Source of the DNA: Zizania palustris
Lineage: Eukaryota > Streptophyta > Magnoliopsida > Poales > Poaceae
Length of the DNA stretch: 64,000 nt
Reading direction: 5' to 3'
Assembly (NCBI GenBank): GCA_019279435.1
Contig: JAAALK010000079.1
Location: 81,834,162 to 81,898,161, forward strand
This document shows, one piece after another, positions 1-11,200 of the stretch. The notes under the pieces are model-generated. The model saw only the letters and a program-made list of their open reading frames with translations, had not been told where the DNA came from and did no database searches. Positions within the stretch are counted from its first letter, which is position 1. Every line of letters starts with the position of its first letter. The position numbers and the translations under genes were made by a program.

Positions 1-780
1 ATCAACTGGAGTGGAACATGGCTTGCAGTCAGTCATCCTAGCGCGGTGAAGGACATCCAAGGCGTACTGGCGCTGGTGAAGGAATAGACCATTAGTGCGG
101 TGTTCTACTGTCACCCCCAAGAAGTGATGGAGCACACCAAGATCCTTCATGGCAAACTCCCGCTGCAACGAGACAACCCACTAAAGTAGAGACTGGCTGG
201 AGGCAATGAGAACAATGTCATCCACATAAAGCAGCAGGTAGGCTGTGTCACCACCGTGGTGGAGGACAAACAGAGAAGTGTCGCTCTTGGCTTCGCTGAA
301 CCCCAAAGTCACCAGGAAGGAGGCAAACCGACTGTACCAAGCCCGAGGAGCCTGCTTCAGACCATACAGAGACTTGTTGAGCCGGCAAACAAGCGCAGGG
401 TGAGCGAGATCCACGAAGGCTGCAGGCTAGCTGCAGTACACAATCTCTGTCAGGGTGCCATGAAGGAAAGCATTCTTCACATCTAGCTGGTGAACTGGCG
501 AGGACCGCGAGAGTGCCAGAGAGAGAACAATCCGGACTGTGGCAGGCTTCACCACTAGGCTGAAGGTCTCATCGTAGTCAACTCCAGGGCGCTGGGTGAA
601 ATCCCGGAGGACCCAGCGAGCCTTGTACCGATCCAGTGTACCATCTGCCCGGCGTTTATGTGTCCAGATCCACTTGCAGGTGACCACATTGTAGCCAGAG
701 GGACGAGGCACCAAGTCTCAGGTCTGATTGGCTAGAAGGGTCGCATACTCTTCCTCCATCACATGGCGCTAGTGTGGATC
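1..780 (-). pseudogene. copia reverse transcriptase (partial, frame-broken)
   Basis: Translated on the minus strand, 714-427 and 414-1 give a copia RT. The N-terminal block includes CKWIWTHKRRADG, DRYKARWVLRDF and VDYDETFS; then come LDVKNAFLHG, LYGLKQAPRAWYSRF and the catalytic YVDDIVLI near 205-230. Positions 180-1 continue the palm and connection with a TDCKPCSTPVD-like stretch. Stop codons near 426 and 180 break the frame, so this is a decayed copy. RNase H lies outside the window. Confidence 0.9.
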
Positions 781-1385
781 CGCTAGGGCGCCACGGACGG
801 TGGAGGGTAAAGGAGAGACCGGCGGCTCCGTAGTGGCGAGAGGACCAGACGATCAACCGGACGAAGGACCCCTGCAGCCCGCCGAGTCACCATCGAGTGA
901 GTGTGGCGGGGATCGCGGTGAAGGATGGGCGGGTGGTGGTACACCGGCAGCTCGGCGGGAGAGCGAGCCGGTGCAGCAACCGTTGTGCGGCGTTGGTAGA
1001 CACGAACAAGGTCGACGTAGCGGGAAGAAGACGTCGGGGCCGCGCGAGGCGAGGCAGGCGGCGCTGGGACACGAGGCACGGCCGAGGCCGTGTCGGGTGC
1101 GGCAGGCGAGGCCGGGGCCGCACAGGATGCCGGAGGCAGCAGCGGGCCGACCCCGGGCGCAGGAGGCGATAGGGAAGTGGCCTTGCGCGGCACGGCCGAG
1201 GACTCTGGGGCCGCGCATGGTGCGGAAGGCAACGCCCGCGGTGGGGGAGTGGTTGCACGTGGCACAGACGAAGGCACCGAGGCCACGGACGGCGTGGCAA
1301 GCAGCCCAGCTGCCACACTAGGCTCGCTAGACGACGGGAGAGCCGCCAGAACAGCTAGAGGTGTACCTGCAGAAGACAAAGGTGT

Positions 1386-3172
1386 CTAAACCATCGGGTC
1401 AGTAGAAAACAGAGATTCCAACTCGAGGCTAGAGGCGGGGGTGGAGTCGGCGGAGAAAGGAAATACTGACTCGGCGAGGGTGACATGTCGTGAGATAAGA
1501 ACACGACAAGAGAGGTCAAAACAACGGTACCCCTTATGATCGGGGGAGTAGCCGAGAAACACACAAAGGGTCGAGCGGGGTGCAAGCTTGTGAGGAGCAG
1601 TGGCGGAAGTGTTGGGATAGCAAGCGCACCCGAAGACACGAAGGTGAGTGTAGGAAGGAGGGGTACCAAACAAGGCATGGTGGGGGGTGGGAGCGCACGT
1701 GGCCTTAGAAGGCAGGCGATTTAGCAGATAGGTGGCAGTAAGGAGGCTCTCAGCCCAGAAGCGAGCGGAAGCCGAAGCCTAAAAAGCATGGAACGCATAA
1801 CATTGTTAGTGGTACGAATCATGCGCTCAACCTTGCCGTTTTGAGGGGAGGTATAGGGGCACGACATGCGCAATTGGACTCCCTTCGAGAGGAAGAAAGC
1901 CCGGGAAGCGAAGTTATCAAACTCACGACCATTATCACACTGGACTGCCTTGATAGTAACCCCAAACTGAGTAGACACCCAAGCAAAGAAGTGAGTGAGC
2001 GTGGGGAAGGCATCTGACTTGGACCGCAAAGGAAACGTCCATGAGTAGTGAGAGAAATCATCAAGAACAACCAGATAATATTTATAACTAGAAATACTCA
2101 TGATCGGAGAGGTCCACAAGTCACAGTGAATAAGATCAAACGCATGAACAGCATGCGAAGAAGAAATAGAAAAAGGTAGACGAACATGGTGACCTAACTG
2201 ACACGCATGACAAATGTGCTCACTGGTAGCCCTAGTACAAGGAACAGAGGAGATATGACAAATTTGAGCCAAAACGTCGACACCGGGGTGACCAAGCCGG
2301 CGGTGCCAGAGTGTGGAGGAAGCTGTGGCGGCAAGGGCGGACGAGGGTGGAGCAGCAGAAGATGGAAGGCGAAGCGTGTAGAGGGGTCTGGTGCTGTCAC
2401 AGCGAAGAAGAGGACGTCGGGTGACCATATCCTTCATAGTCAAACCAAAAGAGTCAAATTCAACAGAACATGAATTATCAGTGGTGAATTGACGAATGGA
2501 AAGAAGATTGTGAACAATGTCAGGAGCAACAAGAATATTTTGAAGGCGAAAAGAACCACAAGGATCCGCATCACCCACGGAGGTGACCGAAAGACATGAG
2601 CCATTCCCAACCATGATGGAAGAAGGGTGAGATGGGTGGGGTGGCCTGTGAGAGGAGAGAATACCATCATGAGGAGTGGTGTGGAAGGAGGCACCCGAGT
2701 CGGCCACCCAGTCCGTGGCAGCCGGCGGAGTTAGCGCCATAGTGTTGACGGACTGCGCGAGGGCCGTTTGGTCCCACCCACCAGACCACGGACCCCACGC
2801 TGAAGGTGGTGCGTGCTGCACCGGCCACCCGGTGGGAGCTCCAGCTGTGAACTGCCCCAGCCACATGGAAATGCGCCCCGTCCACGGGTTGGAGAAGGAT
2901 GGCCATGGTGGCAGGGGCTGGTGTAGCGGAGGTAGGAGCACGACCGGCACCACCACACCGCCCCCCCCCCCTTGGCGACGACGACCTCCACCACGACCCC
3001 CCCCCCCCCCCTCCAACGATAGAACCGGCGAGAGGAGCACCAAGAAGGGAAGGAGCCGGCGTCGACGGTGGGTGGGAGGTGGTCTTGTTGAAGCCGAAGG
3101 CGACAAGAGCAGTCGCGGTGGTAGACGTGGGAGCGAGACCTCGAGTAAGCTCCTCGAGGACAAGGTCATCAC
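1386..3172 (-). pseudogene. copia protease and integrase
   Basis: The minus-strand frame 3172-1721 contains a retroviral-type aspartic protease with the active-site string WVADSGASFHTT near 2690. It is followed by the integrase zinc region (LWHRRLGHPGVD, then HICHACQLGHH) and the DDE core: D in HCDLWTSP, D in QCDNGREFD and E in NGKVERMIRTT. All three catalytic acids are present. After about 1800 the frame shifts; the C-terminal part continues at 1673-1386 (HLRVFGCACYPN, CVFLGYSPDHKGYRC). The block 1379-783 is a low-complexity Pro/Ala/Ser linker before RT. Confidence 0.9.
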
Positions 3173-4585
3173 GGACCTTGTGGATAGACGGGAACGGCAC
3201 TATCCTGGTGATCCACGTCCGGTGGTGGGCGTATGCGTCGCCGAGACCGCAGAGGATGTTGAGGACAAGTGTGCACTCCGCAACAGGCTCTCCGAGATCA
3301 CGAAGGGAATCCGCCATCCCCTTCATGCGGCGGCAGTACTCCGAGACGGAGAGATCTCCCTAGACGAAGGTGCGGAATGCGACGTCCAACTGGAGAGCAC
3401 GGGCCTCGCGGTTGCCAAGGAACTGCCCCTCGATCACAACCTAGGCCTGACGAGCGGTGCCGCCAAGCTCCTGCACGATGTCCTATAGCTCGATAGTGAC
3501 GGAACCAAGGATCCACGACAGCACCACACTGTCCATGCGCCGCCATGCCGACCCCTGGGCGACCACTGGAGTGTCGACGAGGACGTGGTCATCCAGGGCA
3601 TAGCGCTGGAGGGTGAAGCACTAGATCGCGCCAGCGTGCGTAGGAGGACGACGAGGGATCAAGCGTGACTGGCACGAGCGACCGGATGTTCTAGACACCG
3701 GCCACCTATGCGTGGAGTTGTGCGGCACCCGGATCTGCGGCGACAGCTGGATCCGCGGTGGCTGGGACAGGGGGAACAGCAACCCCGAGGTGGCGCTCGG
3801 CCTTGTTGCTGGGCCAGCGCATCAGCGGCCTAGCGGGCACTCTCCCAAGAAAGAGCGACCGCCCACTCGCGCTCCCGAGCAACGGCGGCAGCGGTCTTAG
3901 CGATGGTGAGGGCAGCGGCAAGGGCAGCGTCGACGGCAACCACATCGGTGGTGGTCGGCCATCATGCAGGGGCCAAAACAGGGCCAGATCCGGCCCTAGG
4001 ATTGGCTGCCAGTGGCGGCGGCACAGCAGGGAGGAAGGTTCCCGCAGCAGCAGCACCGAGCCCAGCCATCAGGGACGAGAAACCGACGGCCAGCAAGGGC
4101 GGCAGCGCGCATAGGGCCTGCCAGCCTGCGGCCACGGCGGGGGGAAGGTTGGCGGCGGCGGGAGGGAGGGTGGCAAGGGCCGGCGGCGCGACCAGGGCCT
4201 GCCAGCCCACGACCACGGCGGGAAGGAGGCCGGTGGCAGCGGGAGGGAGGGCGGCGGCACACCCAGGGTCTGCCAACCCGCGAAGGCCGGCGGCGGCGAG
4301 AGGGAGTTCGGCGGCGACGGGGCCACCGGAACTGGCCGCGCCGGCGTCGTATCCGGATGAGGCGGCAGCGGGGGCGGCGGATCCGACCATGGAGGCACTG
4401 GATCCGGCTGTGGCAGAGGGTGGCCGGCCACCTGCGTCGACGGCATCCAGCCCGCAGGGCGGCGGCGCGGCAGGAAAGGGGGAGGAAGAGGCCACTGGCG
4501 TCGTGAAGGTGAAGACAGGAGCAGATCCGAAGAGGAGGGGGAAGGAGGACTCTGGCACCGACGACGGAGGAGGCTCGCCGGCCAT
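2667..4585 (-). pseudogene. copia gag (UBN2-type), degenerate
   Basis: Gag starts at an ATG (4585) about 60 bp after the primer-binding site, with a GC-rich Ala/Pro-rich N-terminal region. Between about 3700 and 3330 fragments of the conserved gag fold appear in alternating frames (LVPVTLDPSSSSYARW, MDSVVLSWILGSV, GQFLGNREARALQLDVAF). They continue into 3326-3150 with MKGMADSLRDLGEPV and RDDLVLEELTRG, a UBN2 signature. Two runs of ten C residues near 2960 and 3000 probably disturb the frame. Large plus-strand ORFs over the same stretch are GC-content artefacts. Confidence 0.8.
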
Positions 4586-4646
4586 GGAGGCAGCGGCGGC
4601 GGCGCCGACGAATGGAGAGAGGAGAGGGGAGAGAGGGGAGCCTAGT

Positions 4647-4658
4647 GCTCTGATACCA
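4647..4658 (-). other. primer-binding site (tRNA-Met type)
   Basis: On the minus strand the LTR ends in CTACA and is followed directly by TGGTATCAGAGC. This matches the 3' end of initiator tRNA-Met used by most plant copia elements. Confidence 0.9.
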
Positions 4659-4792
4659 TGTAGAAAAGGGGAGAATGGAATAGATTCCTCTCCCTAGGGT
4701 TGGGAGGATAGAAGGGTCTTACAGGAGTGGCCCACAGACTAGACAGGGGGGCCCACACACCAGAGACACACACAATCTAACACACTCTAACA
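4659..4792 (-). repeat. copia 5' LTR, 134 bp
   Basis: The minus-strand sequence begins TGTTAGAGTGTGTTAG at 4792 and ends ...CTACA at 4659, giving the TG...CA ends of an LTR. The primer-binding site abuts it. The partner LTR is outside the window, so LTR divergence and target duplication cannot be measured. Confidence 0.85.
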
Positions 4793-4898
4793 CTTATAAA
4801 GAAAGATTGTACAAAAATTGATGCCAACACTGCTATAGATTTTCAATAAATAAAGTTAAAAATGGACTTTCAACGACAAATATACCATATGTATTTTA

Positions 4899-5163
4899 GG
4901 GCATGTTTGTTTCAGCTTCTAGCAGCAGTTGTAGCTACTTCTAGAATCTGAAGCTAAACAAACGGTCCAGATTCCAACTTAAATTCTGAGAATCAGTAGC
5001 TATAGAATCTGGAAATGAACTAGAATCTGGAAATGAACTAGAATCCATAAGCTGAAAAACATTAGTTTCTCCAAATTCTGATGAGCTAGATACTCAGACT
5101 ATCCAGCTACACTAGCAAGCTACTGAAAATCTCTAGTTGCCAGAAGCTGCAACAAACAAGCCC
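4899..5163. mobile_element. Tourist-like (PIF/Harbinger) MITE, 265 bp
   Basis: The left end reads GGGCATGTTTGTTTCAGCTT and the reverse complement of the right end reads GGGCTTGTTTGTTGCAGCTT, an imperfect terminal inverted repeat. It is flanked by TTA on both sides (4896-4898 and 5164-5166), the 3-bp target duplication of PIF/Harbinger elements. It lies in RRP5 intron 30. A 5'-truncated relative is at about 25997-26203. Confidence 0.85.
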
Positions 5164-5267
5164 TTAGAGCAACAGGATGATAAACCATGGCTTGGTACAC
5201 TAATTCTAGTTCATGGTGCATATTCTTCAAACAAGATCTAATTGCTCAAAAAATGAAATGCAAATAC

Positions 5268-8200
5268 CTTAACCTCCATTCCAGGGCACAGATCGTTGAT
5301 CTTCTCAAACCGAGAGGTATGAATTCCCCTGCAAAGAAATGATGTTAAACAATACAATACTATCCAAGACAAGTGCTCTATAAACCTATAACCAAAAAAG
5401 GTTTTCCAATGCTCAGGCGTGATTGGATGTGGGCGATTTGGTTGGGATTTTGTGTAATCTAGACACAGCTCCCCACATCCGAAAAAGGCAGTTGTCACCA
5501 GGCAGCATTACTGCTTCATATTAATGTATTTTTCGAAAAGCACACAATTGCCATGTGAATTTCAGAAAAAAAAAGGAACATATTAAGCGAAACATGAAAA
5601 ATCATTTTTCATAAATTCACTTATTATAAATAAAACAAATATGCTCATGAGCTATAGCACTTACAAATCATCAAATAATCTTCTAGACTGGTTAGAATTT
5701 ATGCACAGAATTGATGAGCGAAGTGATAGATCAACCCTGACAGACCCTACTGATGAGCGGCTTACATCCAGGACCTTACACTTCACAAACTGACCTTCAT
5801 GGAACCCAGATATGGGTTCTGGGACCCATGAATCGACAATTTCAGTATAATGAACCCTTCCATGAAGATGAGGTCCAATCTGGATGAAAAGTCCACCAAC
5901 ACCAGGTAAAATCTTTTGAATGCGCCCACCAATGATATCTCCTTGCTTTGTATGTTCAACAGTAGCAGATACTGGTTTTTGTGTTTCGTTTATATTCTCC
6001 AGCATACCCTGGCTATCAAGTGCTTTCAGTCTCAACAACCGTTTCTCCTTATTCACACCAATAATATGTCCTTTCATTGCCTGGCCAACACTATAACGCT
6101 CTTGGAACTTTTCTAGTTCACCAGGCTCAGCTGAGCTATCAAGAATAAACAGATGTGCCATAACATCTATTGATACAGTTAACCAGACCCACTCTCTATC
6201 CACCTTGACAACATAAGCACGCACGATGTCATTAATTGAATGCTTTAATTCAGCTTTAGGAGCAGCTAAGTCTTCTAACTCTCCTGTTCAATGGTTCCCG
6301 TAAAAATTACAATTAATCAAAAAGTAAGTCATAACAAAGCATAAGAGACAGCAAAAGGATGTGGAAATATACAGTAGGAAATAGAAGCATATGTACACAA
6401 AAAATGCTTATTGATAAGTTAAAGGGAAGCTGTAACAACAATATGATATATCGATGTTTATCTATTATTATTTTTTTCGAGGTAAACTAGTAGGAGAGGC
6501 TCCTACTGAGGTTGTTTATCTATTATTATTTGAAAAGGCAAATAGAAGATACAACAGATAACCTTGAAGCAAGGATGGTCTAATAGATAGTTCCCATTTG
6601 AAATTTTTGCCACTTTTTCCTGAATGTTCAGCATATGCTACAATTCTTGCTTGGACACTTTGCCCAATTCTGAGATTACCAAAGGGGCACTCACTAGAAT
6701 CATCATCAAGGACCTAAAAAATTGTATCACTAATCAGTGACTTAGCCAATGTTTTATTAATGAAAGCATTTCAAATGAAGTCCAGCACTTACCTCGGTGA
6801 TATGAATTCTTCCATGAAGATTGGAACCAAATTTTAAAAGAAGTTCAAGTGGCTTAATATCAATAATCTGAAACCAAACAAAATGTGTAAGTGAAAAGAT
6901 TGGCCAATATACAGTAGTGTTATCATTTATAGGATCAGCTATAAAAGGGCTGCACCTCTGCTTCAATAAGAGAACCAACTTTGAAGTCGCTTTTCTTCTT
7001 TGCTCTTTTGGAACTACAGACACCAGAATTCTTCCCTGATGCTTTTGGTAGTAGGATAAGTCTTCCACTAGGGTCACAACTTGGCATACTTCCAACAACA
7101 ACAGTAATGCTTCAACAAAACCAAAGTCAAAATAAGAAATGTGAATGAAAGTATTACTCACAGATTCAACTGCATGCATGCAGCTTGAGTTGGCACATAA
7201 TGAAAAGTATCTAATTATAAGAAAAAAATTCTCAGACACATCAAATATGTCTACGGGAAATAAACCCAACAAACAAAGAAACTTATGGTTATAATCTTTG
7301 CATGAATCATGGGTGCTATGTTGTGCCATGATTGCGCACATGTACTCTTTCAAGGCAAATTTGTCGCTCAATTAGGTTTGCATACATAATTATTCAGCAA
7401 TTTAGTATGTGCAATCTCATCTATCTAAAAACAGATTCAAGGTTGGAATTTTTTCCAAGCACAAATAAATCCTTTTTGGAAATCCAATTAAACTTGATCT
7501 CGGTGTCAAAGCTAAAACATGGAAATTTTGATCTTGAACCAAGCCTACCACATTCAAGGTTGGCTGAGTTCCACGACTAGATGGATGGATGTCATAAGAG
7601 ACGTTATGACTTATGACACGTTCTGTCATATAGCATGGAAGAAAAGGCTGAAGAAATCTACTCACTAGTCCCTCCAGTAAGGTATTTTTACTTATCAACA
7701 GCTATCTAGGAACACCATAAACTTATCCCTCGCAAACAAGAATAAGTAGCCCTGAGAGACTTGAATCTGTAACCAACCTAACAGATATTGAAATTTGAAA
7801 GAACAAAGTGATATAATTAAAGTTAATTTGCAAAAATTACCTTTGTCCATTTTCATAGTTGTGGCAAGGAAGCAGCTGTGAGTTGTAATCCATCAGTGGT
7901 GCAAAACCTATTGCATAATTATATTCAGGGACTGAAAGAACCTATATTATCAAGAAAACAAAATATTAAGGCACAGTTAGTCTTTTATGAAACTGTAAAC
8001 TTGGATGAAAGAGAAATTTTGCACACCATGTAGCTCTCTTTGACTATCTCAACTATTGCATTCACTTCCTCATGTAGCTCCAAGTCCGCAACTGCTCTGT
8101 GACGTTTCTGAGGTATAACACAAGAAACTTACAGTTTGTACAGTATACTAATCAATTAAAAATACAGAAATTAGAAAAGTATGTTACATCCAGTATTGGT

Positions 8201-11200
8201 GCCAAAACAATTGAAACAGGTAAATTAACAAAATAGCAAACTGAGTAAGCATGCCAATGTTTAATTCGGTGAATATGTGAATTAATGGTTTTTCTTAAAC
8301 AAATTATGATGGTGTGCTCCACAAGTTAAGATATAGTGCTCAAAGTTTAAGTCAGTGTTTGCAGTTTCAAACCAGAACTGCACATAGAACAGGCAGGATA
8401 GCGGAAGAATCACAGATATAATAAATTATGCACAGGAATTTTGCACAAAACAATTGACCAAGCGGTAATGGCAAAGAAGTGAAAGAACATATTTTTTGCA
8501 CAAAACAGACTAGCACATTTTTGAGAACTTCACATCAGTAACATTTATGCTAGCATTACCTTTTTTTTTCCGTGGGTGCTGACACTGCAAACTAGTTCTG
8601 ATTTAAGGGATAAATTTACAACTCCATCAGATAAATCAACGACAAGACCCTTCACAGAAGAGCCCACTTCTACACTACTGTCACCAACTGCAAAAAGGGG
8701 ATAGAAGAAGTTTGGCATGATCTAATCAGTGAGAATTGAGAAACTAAAGCGTAATAAAACAAGAAAAATCAGATACATACGCTGATGATGTTCAATTAAA
8801 CCAACAGCATCTGGTTGGTGTTTGAAGTTAAGGATCACACCGTATTCTTCTATTGCTCCCACCTCCCCCTCCACCAAGTTACCAATGGCAAAAGTCTTCC
8901 CCCATTCGTGAAAAGAACTACTAGAACCTGAATACTTCAATTCCATGATCTACATCAACAAGGTAGAAACCATTTGTAAGTGAAAATTGAAACACCACCA
9001 AAGAATGAGATTCATGTGTATATGAGAAAAGAGATTGCCTATGCATTTAGGACTTTAGGCACTGAAAAAATTGCTATTTCCAATTAATTTTACATCCATT
9101 AGATGAAATATAACCAGTTTCTAGCACTCCCCTCGCTCCTTACATAAAAAATCCCTCCTTTGGATAAAGGTTGAAACATTCTAAGTTTCTGATCTAGGCA
9201 CAAAGACAAAAAATTACCTACGCCAAGACAACTACTAAGTGACACCACAACCACAATTATAGGAATTCAATAGGAGCAACATGGAGCAAGAAAAAAGCAA
9301 TGTCAGTGCTGCATCACAAAGTTTCTCCAGACACAATACATATGGAAGATCTCACAATACCTTCTACAGGACCATTGCCTATAGGATTAAAACATGATAG
9401 TATCATGCATTGATCATGCGTGAACCTCGTTTTAAGATCTTTATGAATTATTGATACAGCCCTATCCTGTTGCTTGTGTATGTAAATAATGAAGGTGCTA
9501 CCAGAAAAGTTAAAGATAAGATTTCTCTTAAAGTTGGAGTAGCAAATAGATTGGAGGGTAACCTTCTGATCTCACAATACCTTCTACAGGACCATTGCCT
9601 ATAGGATTAAAACATGATAGTATCATGCATTGATCATGCGTGAACCTCGTTTTAAGATCTTTATGAATTATTGATACAGCCCTATCCTGTTGCTTGTGTA
9701 TGTAAATAATGAAGGTGCTACCAGAAAAGTTAAAGATAAGATTTCTCTTAAAGTTGGAGCAGCAAATAGATTGGAGGGTAACCTTCTGATCTCACAATAC
9801 CTTCTACAGGACCATTGCCTATAGGATTAAAACATGATAGTATCATGCATTGATCATGCGTGAACCTCGTTTTAAGATCTTTATGAATTATTGATACAGC
9901 CCTATCCTGTTGCTTGTGTATGTAAATAATGAAGGTGCTACCAGAAAAGTTAAAGATAAGATTTCTCTTAAAGTTGGAGCAGCAAATAGATTGGAGGGTA
10001 ACCTTCTGATCTAGAAGAAAGTATTCTTGAACAAATGAACAATCCGGTGAAGCGCACATAGATTGTTGAAGAGAAAGCTTCACTCTGGCAGATTCTGCAT
10101 TTACCTAAGAAAAAGGTCAAATATTCAGATGGATGTAAATAACATCAGATGTAAACAAAAGTACCAAAAGGAAAGTGTTATGTATACATTTAGGATATGA
10201 CTCCGAACAGATTGGCCAACATAGAATGCATTGGACAGCTTTTCTACTGAACGATCAACAGCCTTCAAGAAACAAGAAAGATTAGGCTTTTTTCGAAATA
10301 AACAAAAAGAAAAATGCCACAGATAAGAAATGATTACTTTATCCTTGGGAGAAAACCCAGTCAGATGTCCAAGAAAGCGAACAAAACAACCTGCTTCTAT
10401 GATGTTGCAGATATAACCCTGAGTACAAATAGAGGTCAAACAACTTGCTCATACAAAAAAATACTTGTGAAATTAATGAAAAACTGTACATGAAATACAG
10501 ATCCCGGATTCATCTGAGATATCTCTGATGGAATGTCACTCGCACTGTTGATAAGTGAGTGCTTAGCTGAAAGAACTAAATTTTGGCCTTCAATATCTGC
10601 CGAGGATAGTATTTACAATGAGAAAGACAATAATTAGTCATGTGAAGCTATGACCACATGAAGAAAAAAGCAAATGTGCATAAGGAAGGATCTATAAACA
10701 ACAATACAAGGGGAACACATAATATGCAGACAAAGATGTGCAGTATGCACAGTGTAACACAGATAATACCGTATAACCAATTTATTTTTCATGTACCACA
10801 ACTCAGATCGCTTTTTTATTGGAAACTCTACTCAATTTTTTTACATATGGAAATACTAGTACATTGTACACTAGAAACAGAGCAGCATGTGGGTGTTTAT
10901 CTCTTAGTTGACATTGGCTTGATAAGAGGACTAGAAGACATTACCAAGAACTAACAGCTTGCTGAACTCATGGCCAGGCTTCAATAAATTCTTCAACTGA
11001 GCAGTTTGACCTAATTGAAATAAGGGTAGATGATAAAGGTCAACATAACAGCAGCAATTTGTATTGATAAACAGGAAATCATATATTGTCCACATGGTAT
11101 GTATGACTGTCCAAGGGAAAGAGAGGTTTCCTCAGTCCTCACGCAACTAAATATTCAGATAACAAAAAAAGAAAATGACAAGGGCATACCATGATGGTCT

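Larger units (their letters stand above)
1..4792 (-). mobile_element. Ty1/copia LTR retrotransposon, 5' part, in intron 30 of RRP5
   Basis: A minus-strand copia element runs from its 5' LTR (4792) out of the left edge of the window. The order of parts is LTR, primer-binding site, gag, protease, integrase, reverse transcriptase, which is the copia order with integrase before RT. Its very short LTR (134 bp), UBN2-type gag and protein wording suggest the Ale/Retrofit lineage (inference). Stops and frame changes break gag and the gag-protease link, so it is probably inactive, although the integrase catalytic residues are kept. It lies in the intron after the last visible RRP5 exon and in the same orientation as that gene. 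RNase H, the 3' LTR and the second target duplication are outside the window. Confidence 0.93.

Noticed and set aside
800..1389. Long plus-strand ORFs rich in Arg, Gly and Ala
   Set aside because: They are antisense to the low-complexity linker of the copia polyprotein; high GC removes stops in all frames.
3903..4697. 264-residue plus-strand ORF
   Set aside because: Antisense to copia gag N-terminal region; Ala/Gly-rich composition and no domain.
9348..10007. CRISPR-like array
   Set aside because: Units are contiguous 220-bp tandem copies with no unique spacers, in a plant intron.
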